A stretch of DNA of 64,000 bases from Bacillus sp. NTK034 (GCF_017303275.1 NZ_JAFKOJ010000002.1:434001-498000); one strand, 5' to 3'. Shown: positions 18,229-27,488, numbered from the stretch's first letter. Notes: a model not told the origin generated them from the letters alone. A program made the numbers and translations.

Positions 18229-18331
18229 AATTACGCACACTTCCTTTAAAAAAGTCTCATACTCCCATTCTAAAAGAAAATAGCAATAAATTCTATAAAG
18301 AACCCTTTTTCGACAGAGATATTTTTCTGGT

Positions 18332-18360
18332 AAAAAAAGAGAGAGGAATTCCTCTCTCTC
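18332..18360 (-). terminator. Terminator of yqgE
   Basis: Perfect palindrome GAGAGAGGAATTCCTCTCTC followed by seven T on the minus strand. It overlaps the stop codon of the MFS gene. Confidence 0.85.
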
Positions 18361-19576
18361 ACGCAGACTGAAATTGTATTTTCCTGACGAAGAAATAGAT
18401 GACCGAATGCCCTGCACCTATGATTAAGAGCAGAATAGGAATGCTTTTTTCTTCATTGAAAAAAGATACCGCAGCTAAAAAACCTAAAATGGATACCATC
18501 CGTCCTGCATTTAAAAAGATCTCCCTTACTACGATATACTCAATTCTCATCTCTGCAGCCTTCCAGCCTCTGCCAATGACATCATATGTTAATGAGATAT
18601 ATGGCACAAGCAGGAGCGGATACGCAATAGCAATAGTGGCTGCATACATCAGCAGCTTTGGATACGTAACCTCAAAAACGATAAAGAATATAGCACCATA
18701 CAGTAATAGCCCTCCTATAAGTATGGCCCTTTTCCGATACTCCTTCTTTAAAAGCCTTGATACAAGAAAATACCCCAAAAAAGATATACTTGAGTTGACC
18801 AATCCGTATGTACCAAGAGCCAGTTCACTGCCAGTTGAAATAAAAACATAAACTGATATGACAAAAATAAAAGTTCCCTCTCTAAGACCCTGAAAAAAAT
18901 GGGCATTCGTAATCATTCGCCAGTTCAGACTGTTTTTTCGTTCTGCAAGGATTCTTCCAAATAAATACCTTCCGTCAGCCGGCCGCCTTTTAAGAAAAAA
19001 GCTTAAAAAGACAGCTATTGAAAAAAGTGTCAGGGAGATGCCGAAGATAACGGAATAGCCTGTGAACTTTTCCATCCTTGAAATAATGAAACCCGCTGCT
19101 ATCGGTCCAATCATACCCCCAACGGATGTTAGTATTCCAAGGAACCCATTAAAGAAATCGCGATTCTCCGGCTCAGTTATTTCAAAAGTGAGTACATTGA
19201 AAGCAAGCCAGTAGAACCCATACCCGACTCCCAGCAGAGCCCCTAGAAGCAATAGAAATTTTGAGGCATTTGTTCCAATGAAAAGCACTGTCAGATAAAA
19301 TAGTGCCAAAAAGATTACACCGATTCTCAGTACAATGACACGGTCAATTTTCTTCGCCCATCTTCCTGCCAGGATAAACGTTAAAGGCTGAAGAACCACA
19401 ATGGCCAGGTTATATAAAGCAAGATCGCTGAACTCACCAGACTGCTTCCAGAGATAAATATTTACAAATGTGTTGGAAAGGGCAGCACTTAAAGAATAAA
19501 GCCCCCCTATAAATAAAAGCAATGTTAAATCTTTCGTTAAATCGACATCACCGATCAGTTTTTTAAATCTGCTCAT
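18359..19576 (-). CDS. yqgE: MFS-family membrane transporter YqgE
   Basis: 405-aa integral membrane protein with about twelve hydrophobic segments in two halves, as in the major facilitator superfamily. A basic loop after the second pair of helices (AGRWAKKIDRVIVLRIGV) resembles the MFS A-motif region. Substrate unknown. ATG at 19576 has AAAGGGGAG seven nt upstream; the upstream in-frame extension has no ribosome binding site. Order sodA-yqgE-pbpA matches B. subtilis. Confidence 0.85.
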   Translation of the reverse strand: MSRFKKLIGDVDLTKDLTLLLFIGGLYSLSAALSNTFVNIYLWKQSGEFSDLALYNLAIVVLQPLTFILAGRWAKKIDRVIVLRIGVIFLALFYLTVLFIGTNASKFLLLLGALLGVGYGFYWLAFNVLTFEITEPENRDFFNGFLGILTSVGGMIGPIAAGFIISRMEKFTGYSVIFGISLTLFSIAVFLSFFLKRRPADGRYLFGRILAERKNSLNWRMITNAHFFQGLREGTFIFVISVYVFISTGSELALGTYGLVNSSISFLGYFLVSRLLKKEYRKRAILIGGLLLYGAIFFIVFEVTYPKLLMYAATIAIAYPLLLVPYISLTYDVIGRGWKAAEMRIEYIVVREIFLNAGRMVSILGFLAAVSFFNEEKSIPILLLIIGAGHSVIYFFVRKIQFQSA

Positions 19577-19670
19577 AAAAAAACTCCCCTTTGGTTCTAA
19601 GGGTAGTCTCCTACAAAGCAAGTGCGGTTATGCAATGATTTAGAAATTAACAGAATAGCTCTTTATTCCT

Positions 19671-19708
19671 AAAAAAAAGCACGGCAGATGTAAACCGCCG
19701 TGCTTTTT
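19671..19708 (-). terminator. Terminator of sodA
   Basis: Stem GCACGGCAG / CCGCCGTGC with flanking A/T runs, giving a T8 tract on the minus strand just past the sodA stop. Confidence 0.85.
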
Positions 19709-19714
19709 GATTTA

Positions 19715-20323
19715 TTATTTTGCTGCGCTGTAACGCTTAGAAACTTCATCCCAATTAACAACATTCCAGAAAGAATTGATGTATTCAGGACGGCGGTTTT
19801 GATATTTTAAGTAGTAAGCATGCTCCCAAACATCAAGGCCAAGGATTGGAGTCTTGCCTTCCATTAATGGAGAATCCTGGTTAGGTGTGCTTGTTACTTC
19901 CAATTCGCCATTGCTTACTGCCAGCCAAGCCCAGCCAGATCCGAAGCGAGTTGTAGCTGCTTTTGCAAATTCTTCTTTGAAGCTGTCATAGCTTCCGAAT
20001 TTGCTGCTGATAGCGTCTGCTAATTCACCTGTAGGCTCGCCACCGCCATTTGGAGAAATGATCTGCCAGAAAAGAGAATGGTTTGCATGGCCGCCGCCGT
20101 TGTTGCGTACCGCAGTGCGAACAGCTTCAGGTACGGCATCCAGGTTAGAAACAACTTCTTCAACTGTTTTAGAAAGAAGCTCTTCGTTTCCTTCTAAAGC
20201 ATTGTTCAGGTTTGTTACATAAGTATTGTGATGCTTTGTATGATGAATATTCATCGTTTCTTTGTCGATGTTTGGCTCCAATGCATCATAAGCGTAAGGT
20301 AATTGCGGTAATTCGAATGCCAT
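19715..20323 (-). CDS. sodA: Superoxide dismutase (Mn/Fe family)
   Basis: 202-aa cytoplasmic enzyme, exactly the length of B. subtilis SodA. It dismutates superoxide to hydrogen peroxide and oxygen. Metal ligands are His27 (NIHHTKHH), His81 ([11 protein letters not shown]), Asp163 and His167 ([10 protein letters not shown]). The [11 protein letters not shown] and QDSPLM segments fit the manganese subgroup. ATG at 20323 follows GGGAGG. A perfect inverted repeat at 20396-20410 in the leader resembles a PerR/Fur-type box. Confidence 0.97.
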   Translation of the reverse strand: MAFELPQLPYAYDALEPNIDKETMNIHHTKHHNTYVTNLNNALEGNEELLSKTVEEVVSNLDAVPEAVRTAVRNNGGGHANHSLFWQIISPNGGGEPTGELADAISSKFGSYDSFKEEFAKAATTRFGSGWAWLAVSNGELEVTSTPNQDSPLMEGKTPILGLDVWEHAYYLKYQNRRPEYINSFWNVVNWDEVSKRYSAAK

Positions 20324-20395
20324 AATAAAATTCCTCCCTATGTATCTGTTTTAGTAAGCCCCTGAAACGCTCCAATCATTTATAAAATTCTGATT

Positions 20396-20410
20396 TTAGA
20401 ATGTTTCTAA
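20396..20410. promoter_or_regulatory. PerR/Fur-like palindrome upstream of sodA
   Basis: TTAGAATGTTTCTAA, a perfect inverted repeat (TTAGAA / TTCTAA). It matches 11 of 14 fixed positions of the Bacillus Per box TTATAATNATTATAA and lies 73 nt upstream of the sodA start. Binding is inferred. Confidence 0.45.
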
Positions 20411-20531
20411 GGTCTTTAGTTTAAGATTACCAAAGTTGGTTTTTTGTTTCAAACAAAATGCTTTGCTACATATATACAATATCCTATCTAGTTTTTATTA
20501 TTCCATTAAATTTAAACCTTTCAGCAGGTCC

Positions 20532-21014
20532 TCAAAGGACCACAAATAGAAAATAAATAATCATTATCCCTTGAATTACAGCTTTTGCTGCTGCACTGCT
20601 GACAAAGCCGATTACCGATCCGAAACCGATCTTCACTGCATCATTGAAGCTGGTCTTATTTACTGCGAGTTCCGCAATGACAGCACCCAAAAAAGGCCCG
20701 ATTAATATTCCCAATACAGGGATGACAAATGGACCTGCCAGCAGGCCGATTGTGCTTCCCCAGACACCGGCTTTTGATCCGCCAAACTTTTTTACCCCAA
20801 TCATATTTGCTAGGTAGTCAGCACCAAATAGCAGCAGGACAAATAGCACCTGAATTGTCCAGAAAAGCCAGTTAAAAGGTTCGAAAGAAAATAGAATTCC
20901 ATACAGGATAAAACCTCCCAGCAAAAACAGAACACTTGGAATAATCGGAAATACAAGGCCCGCAAAAGCAATAATAAATAACAGAATGATAAGCGTCCAA
21001 TAAATTATCTCCAT
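20532..21014 (-). CDS. yqgC: DUF456 membrane protein (YqgC)
   Basis: 160-aa integral membrane protein with five or so hydrophobic, Gly-rich segments (FAGLVFPIIPSVLFLLGG near the N-terminus, then GSTIGLLAGPFVIPVLGILIG). The pattern matches DUF456, whose internal repeats resemble glycine-zipper helices. Function unknown. ATG at 21014 has AAAGGG 8 nt upstream. It is separated from sodA by ~210 nt, so probably transcribed on its own. A repeat-family-A copy lies immediately upstream. Confidence 0.85.
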   Translation of the reverse strand: MEIIYWTLIILLFIIAFAGLVFPIIPSVLFLLGGFILYGILFSFEPFNWLFWTIQVLFVLLLFGADYLANMIGVKKFGGSKAGVWGSTIGLLAGPFVIPVLGILIGPFLGAVIAELAVNKTSFNDAVKIGFGSVIGFVSSAAAKAVIQGIMIIYFLFVVL

Positions 21015-21022
21015 GATCAGCA

Positions 21023-21110
21023 CCCTTTCCAGAAAAGCGCAAGCGACTTGCCCACCCCCGACACCTCGAGGGCGTAGGCTGCTTGCGCTAGACAGTTATC
21101 TCACTTCAGA
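21023..21110. repeat. Intergenic repeat family A, near-complete copy
   Basis: Reverse complement reads GATAACTGTCTAGCGCAAGC, a C-rich centre, GTCGGGGGTGGGCAAG, then CGCTTGCGCTTTTCT. It is the same element as 55939-56020 in opposite orientation. The outer arms GCGCAAGC / GCTTGCGC form a dyad. Confidence 0.75.
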
Positions 21111-21134
21111 ATATATACATTCATTATTAAAATA

Positions 21135-21164
21135 AATAAGCAAGGGATTTCCCCTTGCTTATTT
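21135..21164 (-). terminator. Terminator of the Na/Pi symporter gene
   Basis: Stem AAGCAAGGG / CCCTTGCTT with a five-nt loop and AT-rich flanks, 6 nt past the stop at 21171. Confidence 0.75.
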
Positions 21165-21170
21165 TACCAC

Positions 21171-22799
21171 TTATTCATCTCCTAAAACAGCTTCAGCAAT
21201 ATTCACAGCATGATCGCCGATACGTTCAAGGTTGCTGACAATGTCTACATACACTATGCCGGCCTGGCCGGAGCAGACTCCTTCATTCAGCCGAAGAATA
21301 TGCTGTTTGCGAAGCTTTCTTTCCATTTTGTCAATCTCTTCTTCTTTTTTTACAACATGCTCTGCAGCAATTTTATCATTGTGGTCCAGTGCCTGAAGAG
21401 CTTCTTTTACAGTAGAAATAGTTAATTTGAACATTTGTTCTAAATCAGCCATAGCTGAATCAGTAATGGACACTTTATTTGCCTGTTTATAATCAATCAG
21501 TTCTATTACATTTTCGAAATGGTCACCGATTCGCTCAATATCTCTTACCGTATCCATCAGCACAGTGTGCTCGGCAGACTCATGTGCTGAAAGTGAGCTT
21601 GTAGATAACTTAATCAAATAGTCTGTAATTTTGCGGTCAAGGTTATTGATAGCGTCCTCTAACTGGTATGCACTTTCTGAATGTTTTTGATTGCCGGTTT
21701 TCAAATATTGAACCGTTTCTTCCAGTCCCCGTACTGAGAATGCTCCCATCCGAAGCACTTCTTCTTTAGCTTGTCCAAGTGCAATCGAAGGTGATTGTTC
21801 TATAAAAACAGGATCCAAATGTTTTGCTTTATATTCAGCAACAGCATCTTCTCCCGGAATAAGTTTTGTTACAATCCATGCCAGTGCTGCTACAAATGGC
21901 AGCTGAATAAGTGTATTAGTACTGTTGAAAATTCCATGTGCAAAGGCAATGGTCATTTCAGGATTTAAGTTAATTTTCACTTGCAGTGTCTCAATCAATA
22001 ATGTAAAAGGCTTTAATAAAATCAAGAAGATAGTAGTACCAATTAAGTTAAACAATACATGCACGGCCGCGGCTCTTCTTGCAGCAACAGACGCTCCAAT
22101 AGCGGCTAAAACAGCTGTAATGGTCGTTCCAATATTGTCTCCAAACAGAACCGGCAAAGCCGCATCCAGGTTAATCAGCTCTTCTGAAAACAAGCCTTGG
22201 AGAATACCGATTGTGGCACTTGAGCTCTGAACAATAACAGTAAACACTGTTCCGACAACCACACCCAGAATTGGATTTGAACTCATGCTTACGGTTAAGT
22301 CATGAAAAGTTTCCAATGAACGAAGAGGCTTCATTCCCCCGCTCATTAATTCAAGTCCATAGAATAATGCACCAAAGCCAAATACAATCTGACCGACATT
22401 ATGGACCTTTTTGTTTTTAAAGAAAAACAATAGGATTGAACCTAAAGCAATGATTGGCAAAGCGTATTCCCCGATATCGATTCCAATGATGAATGCTGTA
22501 ACCGTGGTTCCAATATTGGCTCCCATAATAACACCTATTGCCTGGCGCAATGTCATGAATCCGGCTGATACTAATCCCACTGTAATAACAGTGGTTGCAG
22601 AGCTGCTCTGTATTAGGATGGTGACAAGAATACCTGCCAGCACTCCCATTAGAGGATTCGTAGTAAATCTATCTAATAAATCCCTCAGCCGGTCACCAGC
22701 TGATTTTTGGAGCCCATCACCCATGAACTTGATTCCATAAAGGAAAATACCAAGCCCGCCCAAAAACTCAAAAAGCATTTGCTGAACATTCAGTTCCAC
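21171..22799 (-). CDS. Na/Pi cotransporter family protein with PhoU-like tail
   Basis: 542-aa membrane protein. Residues ~1-320 hold two inverted Na/Pi-cotransporter repeats, each with the QSSSATT signature (ILIQSSSATTVITVG near 60; VIVQSSSATIGILQG near 185) and GANIGTT or GDNIGTT. Residues ~340-542 are a PhoU-like helical domain (ERIGDHFENVIELIDY, NLERIGDHAVNIAEAV). Sodium-driven phosphate uptake is the family role. GTG at 22799 follows AGGGG. Its place close to pst and phoU supports a phosphate role, but I see no convincing PhoP box reading toward it. Confidence 0.9.
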   Translation of the reverse strand: MELNVQQMLFEFLGGLGIFLYGIKFMGDGLQKSAGDRLRDLLDRFTTNPLMGVLAGILVTILIQSSSATTVITVGLVSAGFMTLRQAIGVIMGANIGTTVTAFIIGIDIGEYALPIIALGSILLFFFKNKKVHNVGQIVFGFGALFYGLELMSGGMKPLRSLETFHDLTVSMSSNPILGVVVGTVFTVIVQSSSATIGILQGLFSEELINLDAALPVLFGDNIGTTITAVLAAIGASVAARRAAAVHVLFNLIGTTIFLILLKPFTLLIETLQVKINLNPEMTIAFAHGIFNSTNTLIQLPFVAALAWIVTKLIPGEDAVAEYKAKHLDPVFIEQSPSIALGQAKEEVLRMGAFSVRGLEETVQYLKTGNQKHSESAYQLEDAINNLDRKITDYLIKLSTSSLSAHESAEHTVLMDTVRDIERIGDHFENVIELIDYKQANKVSITDSAMADLEQMFKLTISTVKEALQALDHNDKIAAEHVVKKEEEIDKMERKLRKQHILRLNEGVCSGQAGIVYVDIVSNLERIGDHAVNIAEAVLGDE

Positions 22800-22899
22800 A
22801 ATTTTTCAACCCCTATAACTGTTTATTCGACATGTTTCATCAAACCCCATACAATTATTAAAGGAAACCCGCAGAAATGTAAACCTGTTATGAACTAAA

Positions 22900-22945
22900 T
22901 TTACAATACCTTAACATTTGATCCTTATATTACAAATTTGTTACA
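22900..22945 (+). promoter_or_regulatory. Two pairs of PhoP-box-like hexamers
   Basis: TTTACA (22900) and TTAACA (22911) are 11 bp apart; ATTACA (22929) and GTTACA (22940) are again 11 bp apart. They read toward the DUF1189 gene. The gap between pairs (18 bp) breaks the register, and no good -10 is placed behind them. Confidence 0.3.
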
Positions 22946-23035
22946 AATACAAAAAGGACTTGCAAACGCATTTGCTTGTAACGTCTGGATATTTGGCTAA
23001 AATATAATAGTGAATCTCAAAAAGGGTGTGTCAAA

Positions 23036-23806
23036 ATGAATATTATTCTTCAGTTTTATAAAAGCCTGTTTTCTCCTAAAGATATCGCTTTATTTCGCCA
23101 TCAGGGGATAGGAAAGACTATTTTGTATGTGTTTTTCCTTACCCTGCTTTCAGTACTGCCAACCGTGTTTTATTCCGGTTCGGCAATCATTAATGGCTTA
23201 AATGCTATTGATAAAACAATTGACAGTGATCTGCCGGATTTTGAAATTACAGAAGGACAGCTTCACACAGAGGAGGAAGCACCTGTAACCCTCAATAAAG
23301 ATAATTTTACAATCATAGTTGATTCGACAGGAGCAGTTGACACTACTGTCTTATCAGATAGCGGCAATACGATTGCGTTATTAAAAAATGAGGTCTACAT
23401 TCATGCTGAAGGACAGAAACAGACATATCCATACACATTGCTGACAAGCCGCACAATTACAAAGGATGACTTATCAGACTTCCTTTCTTCTGCAGAATCC
23501 CTTATGCCGATTATTATTCCCTTAATAGCGGTTGTCATTTATATTTTCGCAGCCGGCATTCGATTTATTGAGATATCCCTGATAGCACTTGCAGGTCTTC
23601 TTCTCAAAAATGCACTAAGTAAAAAACTGGAGTACCGTCATTTATGGCGCATGTCTGCGTACAGCATTACTTTGCCGACCGTTTTCTTTACTGTAATGTC
23701 AGCCCTTCAGACTGTGGTACAAAATGGGGCGATTATTAACTGGTTTGTTTCTCTTATCATTCTCCTCTTGTCCATTAAGGAAATACCATCTCATAGCTCA
23801 AAATAA
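23036..23806 (+). CDS. yqgB: DUF1189 family membrane protein (YqgB-like)
   Basis: 256-aa membrane protein. An N-terminal segment after FYKSLFSPKDIALFRHQGIG leads into a first transmembrane helix. A ~110-residue extracytoplasmic region (with DNFTIIVDSTGAVDT) follows, then three or four C-terminal transmembrane helices. The start motif and topology match DUF1189, the family of B. subtilis YvdJ and YqgB. ATG at 23036 has AAAGGGTG upstream. Divergent from the Na/Pi gene and followed by its own terminator. Function unknown; the yqgB name rests on position beside yqgC/sodA. Confidence 0.8.
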   Translation: MNIILQFYKSLFSPKDIALFRHQGIGKTILYVFFLTLLSVLPTVFYSGSAIINGLNAIDKTIDSDLPDFEITEGQLHTEEEAPVTLNKDNFTIIVDSTGAVDTTVLSDSGNTIALLKNEVYIHAEGQKQTYPYTLLTSRTITKDDLSDFLSSAESLMPIIIPLIAVVIYIFAAGIRFIEISLIALAGLLLKNALSKKLEYRHLWRMSAYSITLPTVFFTVMSALQTVVQNGAIINWFVSLIILLLSIKEIPSHSSK

Positions 23807-23836
23807 AAACGTGCCAATAGCGCGTTTTTATTTTTG
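23804..23836 (+). terminator. Terminator of the DUF1189 gene
   Basis: Stem AAAAACGTG / CGCGTTTTT (one G-U) with a T-rich tail, overlapping the stop codon. Confidence 0.8.
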
Positions 23837-23978
23837 CAATTAAAAAGAGGAGTTATTTTATAAATAAAGCAGTTGTTAATGCAGAATAATACAAATTGAG
23901 GACTTTTTTTGGTCTAATCATATTCGGACAAGCATACATATTGGGTAAACATGCTATTTGCAGGGGGTTTTGGCCAGT

Positions 23979-24305
23979 ATGAAAAAGCTTGCGGGAGTAC
24001 TGCTTTCAATCCTAGTTATATATGTAATCTATTATGACCTTGATCATGGCACATTGCCCGCTGGACAAAAGCAAGCACTGGAGGCCAGTACGCTGCCCAC
24101 AGAAACAGGTGAAACCTATTTTGAAAAAAAGGTCAATCCTGGAGAGACAGTTCTTTCAATTATAGAACTGAACCTTGATGGACCAATTCCTGTTGGCATA
24201 GACCAGGTTGTGTCAGACTTCTCGGAATTAAATAATGGAATGCAGCCTGAAGACATTAAATCAGGTAAGACCTATAAATTTCCGAAATATACTCAGGACA
24301 ACTAA
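23979..24305 (+). CDS. yqfZ: YqfZ-like LysM-type membrane protein
   Basis: 108-aa protein with an N-terminal membrane anchor or uncleaved signal (KKLAGVLLSILVIYVIYY). A C-terminal LysM-like region follows: KVNPGETVLSIIELNLDG, ending DIKSGKTYKFPKY. Cell-wall binding outside the membrane is inferred. ATG at 23979 is chosen; the frame is open seven codons further upstream but without a better site. It lies directly before ispG on the same strand, exactly as yqfZ-ispG in B. subtilis. Confidence 0.8.
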   Translation: MKKLAGVLLSILVIYVIYYDLDHGTLPAGQKQALEASTLPTETGETYFEKKVNPGETVLSIIELNLDGPIPVGIDQVVSDFSELNNGMQPEDIKSGKTYKFPKYTQDN

Positions 24306-24413
24306 TCATCATTCTTGTCAACTTCAGCGGTTCATTGATACAATAAAGTGAACCTTCTCTAACAGCATACATCTCAGCTGTTATATGAAAAGATAAAAAG
24401 GAGCGAATCTCCA

Positions 24414-25535
24414 TTGAGTGAAATTATAAATCGCACTAAAACAAGGCCTGTTAAAGTTGGGCCTTTAACAATTGGCGGAAGCAATGAGCTGTTCATTCAG
24501 AGTATGACCACTACGAAAACACATGACGTTGAAGCGACTGTAGCTGAAATTAAAAGGCTCGAAGAAGCAGGATGTCAAATCGTGCGTGTTGCCTGCCCGG
24601 ATGAAAGAGCTGCAAATGCCATAGCAGATATTAAAAAACAAATTAACATACCGCTTGTTGTTGATATCCACTTTGACTACAAGCTGGCATTAAAGGCCAT
24701 CGAAGGCGGAGCAGATAAAATCCGCATTAATCCGGGGAATATTGGTAAACGTGAAAAAGTTGAAGCAGTTGTCAAGGCCGCAAAAGAAAAAGGAATCCCT
24801 ATCCGCATAGGTGTAAATGCAGGTTCTCTTGAAAAAAGAATCCTTGAGAAATATGGATATCCTACAGCAGATGGCATGGTTGAAAGTGCCCTGCACCATA
24901 TCAAAATTTTAGAAGACCTTGATTTCCATGACATCATCGTTTCTATGAAAGCCTCCGATGTTAATTTGGCCATTGAGGCTTATGAGAAAGCAGCAAAAGC
25001 TTTTGACTACCCTCTTCATTTAGGTATAACAGAATCAGGCACACTTTTTGCCGGGACTGTAAAAAGTGCTGCTGGACTTGGTGCAATCTTAAGCAAAGGA
25101 ATTGGAAATACGTTAAGAATTTCACTTAGTGCAGATCCCGTAGAAGAAGTTAAAGTTGCCCGCGAACTTCTTAAAGTGTTTGGTTTATCCTCCAATGCTG
25201 CAACACTGATCTCCTGTCCGACATGCGGAAGGATTGAGATTGACTTAATCAGCATTGCGAATGAAGTGGAAGAATATATTCAAAAAATTAAAGCGCCAAT
25301 TAAAGTTGCTGTATTAGGCTGTGCTGTTAACGGGCCTGGAGAAGCCAGAGAAGCTGATATCGGCATTGCAGGTGCCCGCGGTGAAGGCCTCCTGTTCCGC
25401 AAAGGCCAGATTGTAAGGAAAGTTCCTGAAGAAACAATGGTTGAGGAGCTTAAGCTTGAAATCGACAAAATCGCCGAAGAATATTTTGCCAAACAGGAAG
25501 AAGAAAAAGCAAAGGCAGAAAACCTGCAGCCATAA
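24414..25535 (+). CDS. ispG: 4-hydroxy-3-methylbut-2-en-1-yl diphosphate synthase (IspG)
   Basis: 373-aa [4Fe-4S] enzyme of the MEP isoprenoid pathway: converts MEcPP to HMBPP with two electrons from flavodoxin or ferredoxin. A TIM-barrel N-terminal domain holds [16 protein letters not shown]; cluster cysteines are Cys268, Cys271 (SCPTCGR) and Cys303 ([11 protein letters not shown]), with Glu310 as the fourth ligand. TTG at 24414 follows AAGGAG. IspH, the next enzyme in the pathway, is encoded 7 kb away at 32943. Confidence 0.97.
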   Translation: MSEIINRTKTRPVKVGPLTIGGSNELFIQSMTTTKTHDVEATVAEIKRLEEAGCQIVRVACPDERAANAIADIKKQINIPLVVDIHFDYKLALKAIEGGADKIRINPGNIGKREKVEAVVKAAKEKGIPIRIGVNAGSLEKRILEKYGYPTADGMVESALHHIKILEDLDFHDIIVSMKASDVNLAIEAYEKAAKAFDYPLHLGITESGTLFAGTVKSAAGLGAILSKGIGNTLRISLSADPVEEVKVARELLKVFGLSSNAATLISCPTCGRIEIDLISIANEVEEYIQKIKAPIKVAVLGCAVNGPGEAREADIGIAGARGEGLLFRKGQIVRKVPEETMVEELKLEIDKIAEEYFAKQEEEKAKAENLQP

Positions 25536-25581
25536 GGTAAGGCGAATGCTGCCCGCTTTCGAGAAGTTCAAAAATCTATAG

Positions 25582-25624
25582 AAAAAGCCTGGCACCAAAT
25601 AAATTTGGGAGCCAGGCTTTTTTT
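25582..25624. terminator. Bidirectional terminator between ispG and yqfX
   Basis: Stem AAAAAGCCTGGC / GCCAGGCTTTTT with an inner CCAAAT/ATTTGG stem; T-runs on both sides. It serves the convergent genes. Confidence 0.85.
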
Positions 25625-25633
25625 CTTCTTTTT

Positions 25634-26188
25634 CTAAAAAAACGGCAGAATGAACATACCGACAATAATGGAAATTGCCCCTATTGCAATCGCCCAGCCA
25701 CCAAGGCTTTCTGAGCCCCTCCGGCGTGCGATAAAACCAAGGACAATTCCTGTTGCTCCAAAAAGAACCGGCAGCACAAACAAAGATAAAATGGAAAGTG
25801 CCAGGGCTGCATATCCGACACCTCTGCCGGCTGCAGCTGTTTCATTTTCTCCATCCCTGTCCACTGATCTATTATAGACACCCGGAGCTGCTATTTCGGC
25901 AGAAGTTTCCTCAGAATAATCTGCATGAACTGCAGCTTCGTTTTCAACTTCCTGATCCAGCGATCTGCCGTAGACACCAGGCGCTGCTATTTCGGCAGAG
26001 GTTTCCTCAGAATAATCTGCATGAACTGCAGCTGTTTCATTTTTCTCTTCCCGATCCAGCGATCTGCCGTAGACACCTGGAGCTGCTATTTCGGCAGCAA
26101 CTTCTTCAGAATAATCTGCATCTGCTTCGCCAACCCGCTCACTGTATCGAAGGTCATACTCTTCATTCCTGCGCTCTTGGTCTGCCAT
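25634..26188 (-). CDS. yqfX: YqfX-like membrane protein (DUF4190) with three tandem repeats
   Basis: 184-aa protein. Residues ~15-115 hold three copies of a ~33-residue unit beginning ADYSEE and containing AEIAAPGVY and RSLD; the copies differ at a few sites. The C-terminal ~65 residues are a DUF4190 membrane module of two hydrophobic helices (GYAALALSILSLFVLPVLFG, then GWAIAIGAISIIVGMFILPF). The second of two adjacent ATGs (26188) is used, 7 nt behind GAGG. Convergent with ispG. Position matches yqfX. Function unknown; the repeat region looks exposed and acidic. Confidence 0.8.
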   Translation of the reverse strand: MADQERRNEEYDLRYSERVGEADADYSEEVAAEIAAPGVYGRSLDREEKNETAAVHADYSEETSAEIAAPGVYGRSLDQEVENEAAVHADYSEETSAEIAAPGVYNRSVDRDGENETAAAGRGVGYAALALSILSLFVLPVLFGATGIVLGFIARRRGSESLGGWAIAIGAISIIVGMFILPFF

Positions 26189-26373
26189 CATGATCCCTCG
26201 CTTCCTTTGCTGTGTTACTAAAAAGTACTGCTTAATGGAGCATTTATAGTGTTTGCGATATAAGACTTTTTTAAGATGTAAATGTTTAACTTTCAAACCT
26301 GCTCAGGCAACACTCTTTTGCAAGGCTGGGACTTTTGTTAAGATAAGGGATATATGCATTAAAGGAGATCATA

Positions 26374-26973
26374 ATGATGAAGAAGCGTTTTGGCATTGAT
26401 ATTGACGGAACGGTTACTTGCCCTGAAGCCATGGTTCCATATTTAAATGAAGCATTTAATCTGAATATTACTTTAAGTGATATTAAGCAATATGATTTAA
26501 CACCCTTGGTAACGATATCAGAAGAGCAATTTGCAGATTGGTTTTATGAAAATGAGCCCATTATATACAAAGAATCTCCCATTGCAGAAGGCGCAAAGGA
26601 AGCTTTGACAAACTGGAAACGCAAGCATGAATTGTATTTTATAAGCGCCAGGGGTTCTCACCTGCAGCAAATAACAGAGGAATGGTTTCTAGAGAACACA
26701 TTGGAGTTCGATCATATTGAACTGATCGGGAGCCATGATAAAATCGAAGCTGCAAAAAAATATGAGGTGGATATCTTTTTTGAAGACAAGCATGATAATG
26801 CGGTCATGATTCACGAGGCCTGCGGAATTCCTGTCATCCTATTCGATACACCCTATAACCAGGAACCCCTTCCCAATGGCGTCATTAGAGTCAGAAACTG
26901 GCAGGAAGCGAATACATGGGTGGAAGACTGGCTGCAGGAACAAAAGCGGAAGGATCAGATGAACTCCAACTAA
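26374..26973 (+). CDS. yqfW: YqfW-like 5' nucleotidase / HAD phosphatase
   Basis: 199-aa HAD-superfamily protein of the 5'(3')-deoxyribonucleotidase (NT5C) type. HAD motif I is FGIDIDGTVTCPEA (nucleophile Asp8 or nearby, acid Asp two residues on), motif II is YFISARGSH, and motif IV is FFEDKHDNAVM. A cap region lies between motifs I and II. Nucleoside monophosphate hydrolysis is inferred from family. ATG at 26374 has AGGAG 6 nt upstream. Ends convergently with zur. Confidence 0.85.
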   Translation: MMKKRFGIDIDGTVTCPEAMVPYLNEAFNLNITLSDIKQYDLTPLVTISEEQFADWFYENEPIIYKESPIAEGAKEALTNWKRKHELYFISARGSHLQQITEEWFLENTLEFDHIELIGSHDKIEAAKKYEVDIFFEDKHDNAVMIHEACGIPVILFDTPYNQEPLPNGVIRVRNWQEANTWVEDWLQEQKRKDQMNSN

Positions 26974-27022
26974 AAACGCCATGTCCTGTGGCGGACAATT
27001 GGAGCCAGCATATCCTATTTGC

Positions 27023-27070
27023 AAAAAGAAGCATGAGGCTATAGTAAATAGCTCCATGCTTCTTTTTTAT
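27023..27070. terminator. Terminator between yqfW and zur
   Basis: Long stem AAAAAGAAGCATG / CATGCTTCTTTTT with an inner GGCTAT/ATAGCT stem; T-runs on both strands. Confidence 0.8.
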
Positions 27071-27074
27071 TACT

Positions 27075-27488
27075 TTATTGAAAACATTCCGGGCACTTCC
27101 CATAAATTTCGAACTTATGTCCAGATACATCATAACCCCTCAGATTTTCCTGAACCTGTTTCATGGGACAAACTTCGATTTCTTTCGTCTTGCCGCAATC
27201 CAGACATATAAAATGATGATGATGGTGTTCATGTGAGCAAGTAAAGCGGAAGTGTTTTTCTCCTGATAGCTCTGTCATTTCAAAAATATCCAGATCCACG
27301 AATAAAGATAAGTTTCTATAGATGGTATCAAAGCTGAGTCCAGGGTAGTTATCCTTCATTTTTTCCAGAACATCTTTGGCCGTTAAATACTTATCACTGT
27401 CAGCAAATAGCTGAAGCATCTCTTCTCTCTTCCCTGTATGCTTATAGCCTTTATCCTTCAAAAGCTGCATGGCTTCATCAACATTCAT
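27075..27488 (-). CDS. zur: Zinc uptake regulator Zur (Fur family)
   Basis: 137-aa metalloregulator that represses zinc-uptake genes when zinc is sufficient. The N-terminal winged helix covers ~1-80 ([16 protein letters not shown] recognition region). The structural zinc site is Cys95/Cys98 (CLDC) and Cys132/Cys135 (CPEC). The regulatory region is the His-rich [16 protein letters not shown] at 27488 follows GAGGTG. It is the third gene of znuC-znuB-zur, so it is probably autoregulated through the Zur box at 29186-29206. Confidence 0.93.
   Translation of the reverse strand: MNVDEAMQLLKDKGYKHTGKREEMLQLFADSDKYLTAKDVLEKMKDNYPGLSFDTIYRNLSLFVDLDIFEMTELSGEKHFRFTCSHEHHHHHFICLDCGKTKEIEVCPMKQVQENLRGYDVSGHKFEIYGKCPECFQ

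Noticed and set aside
25753-26193. 146-codon plus-strand frame opposite yqfX with repeated PAICRRH segments
   Set aside because: The repetition is the antisense image of the yqfX repeats; no start site or domain.
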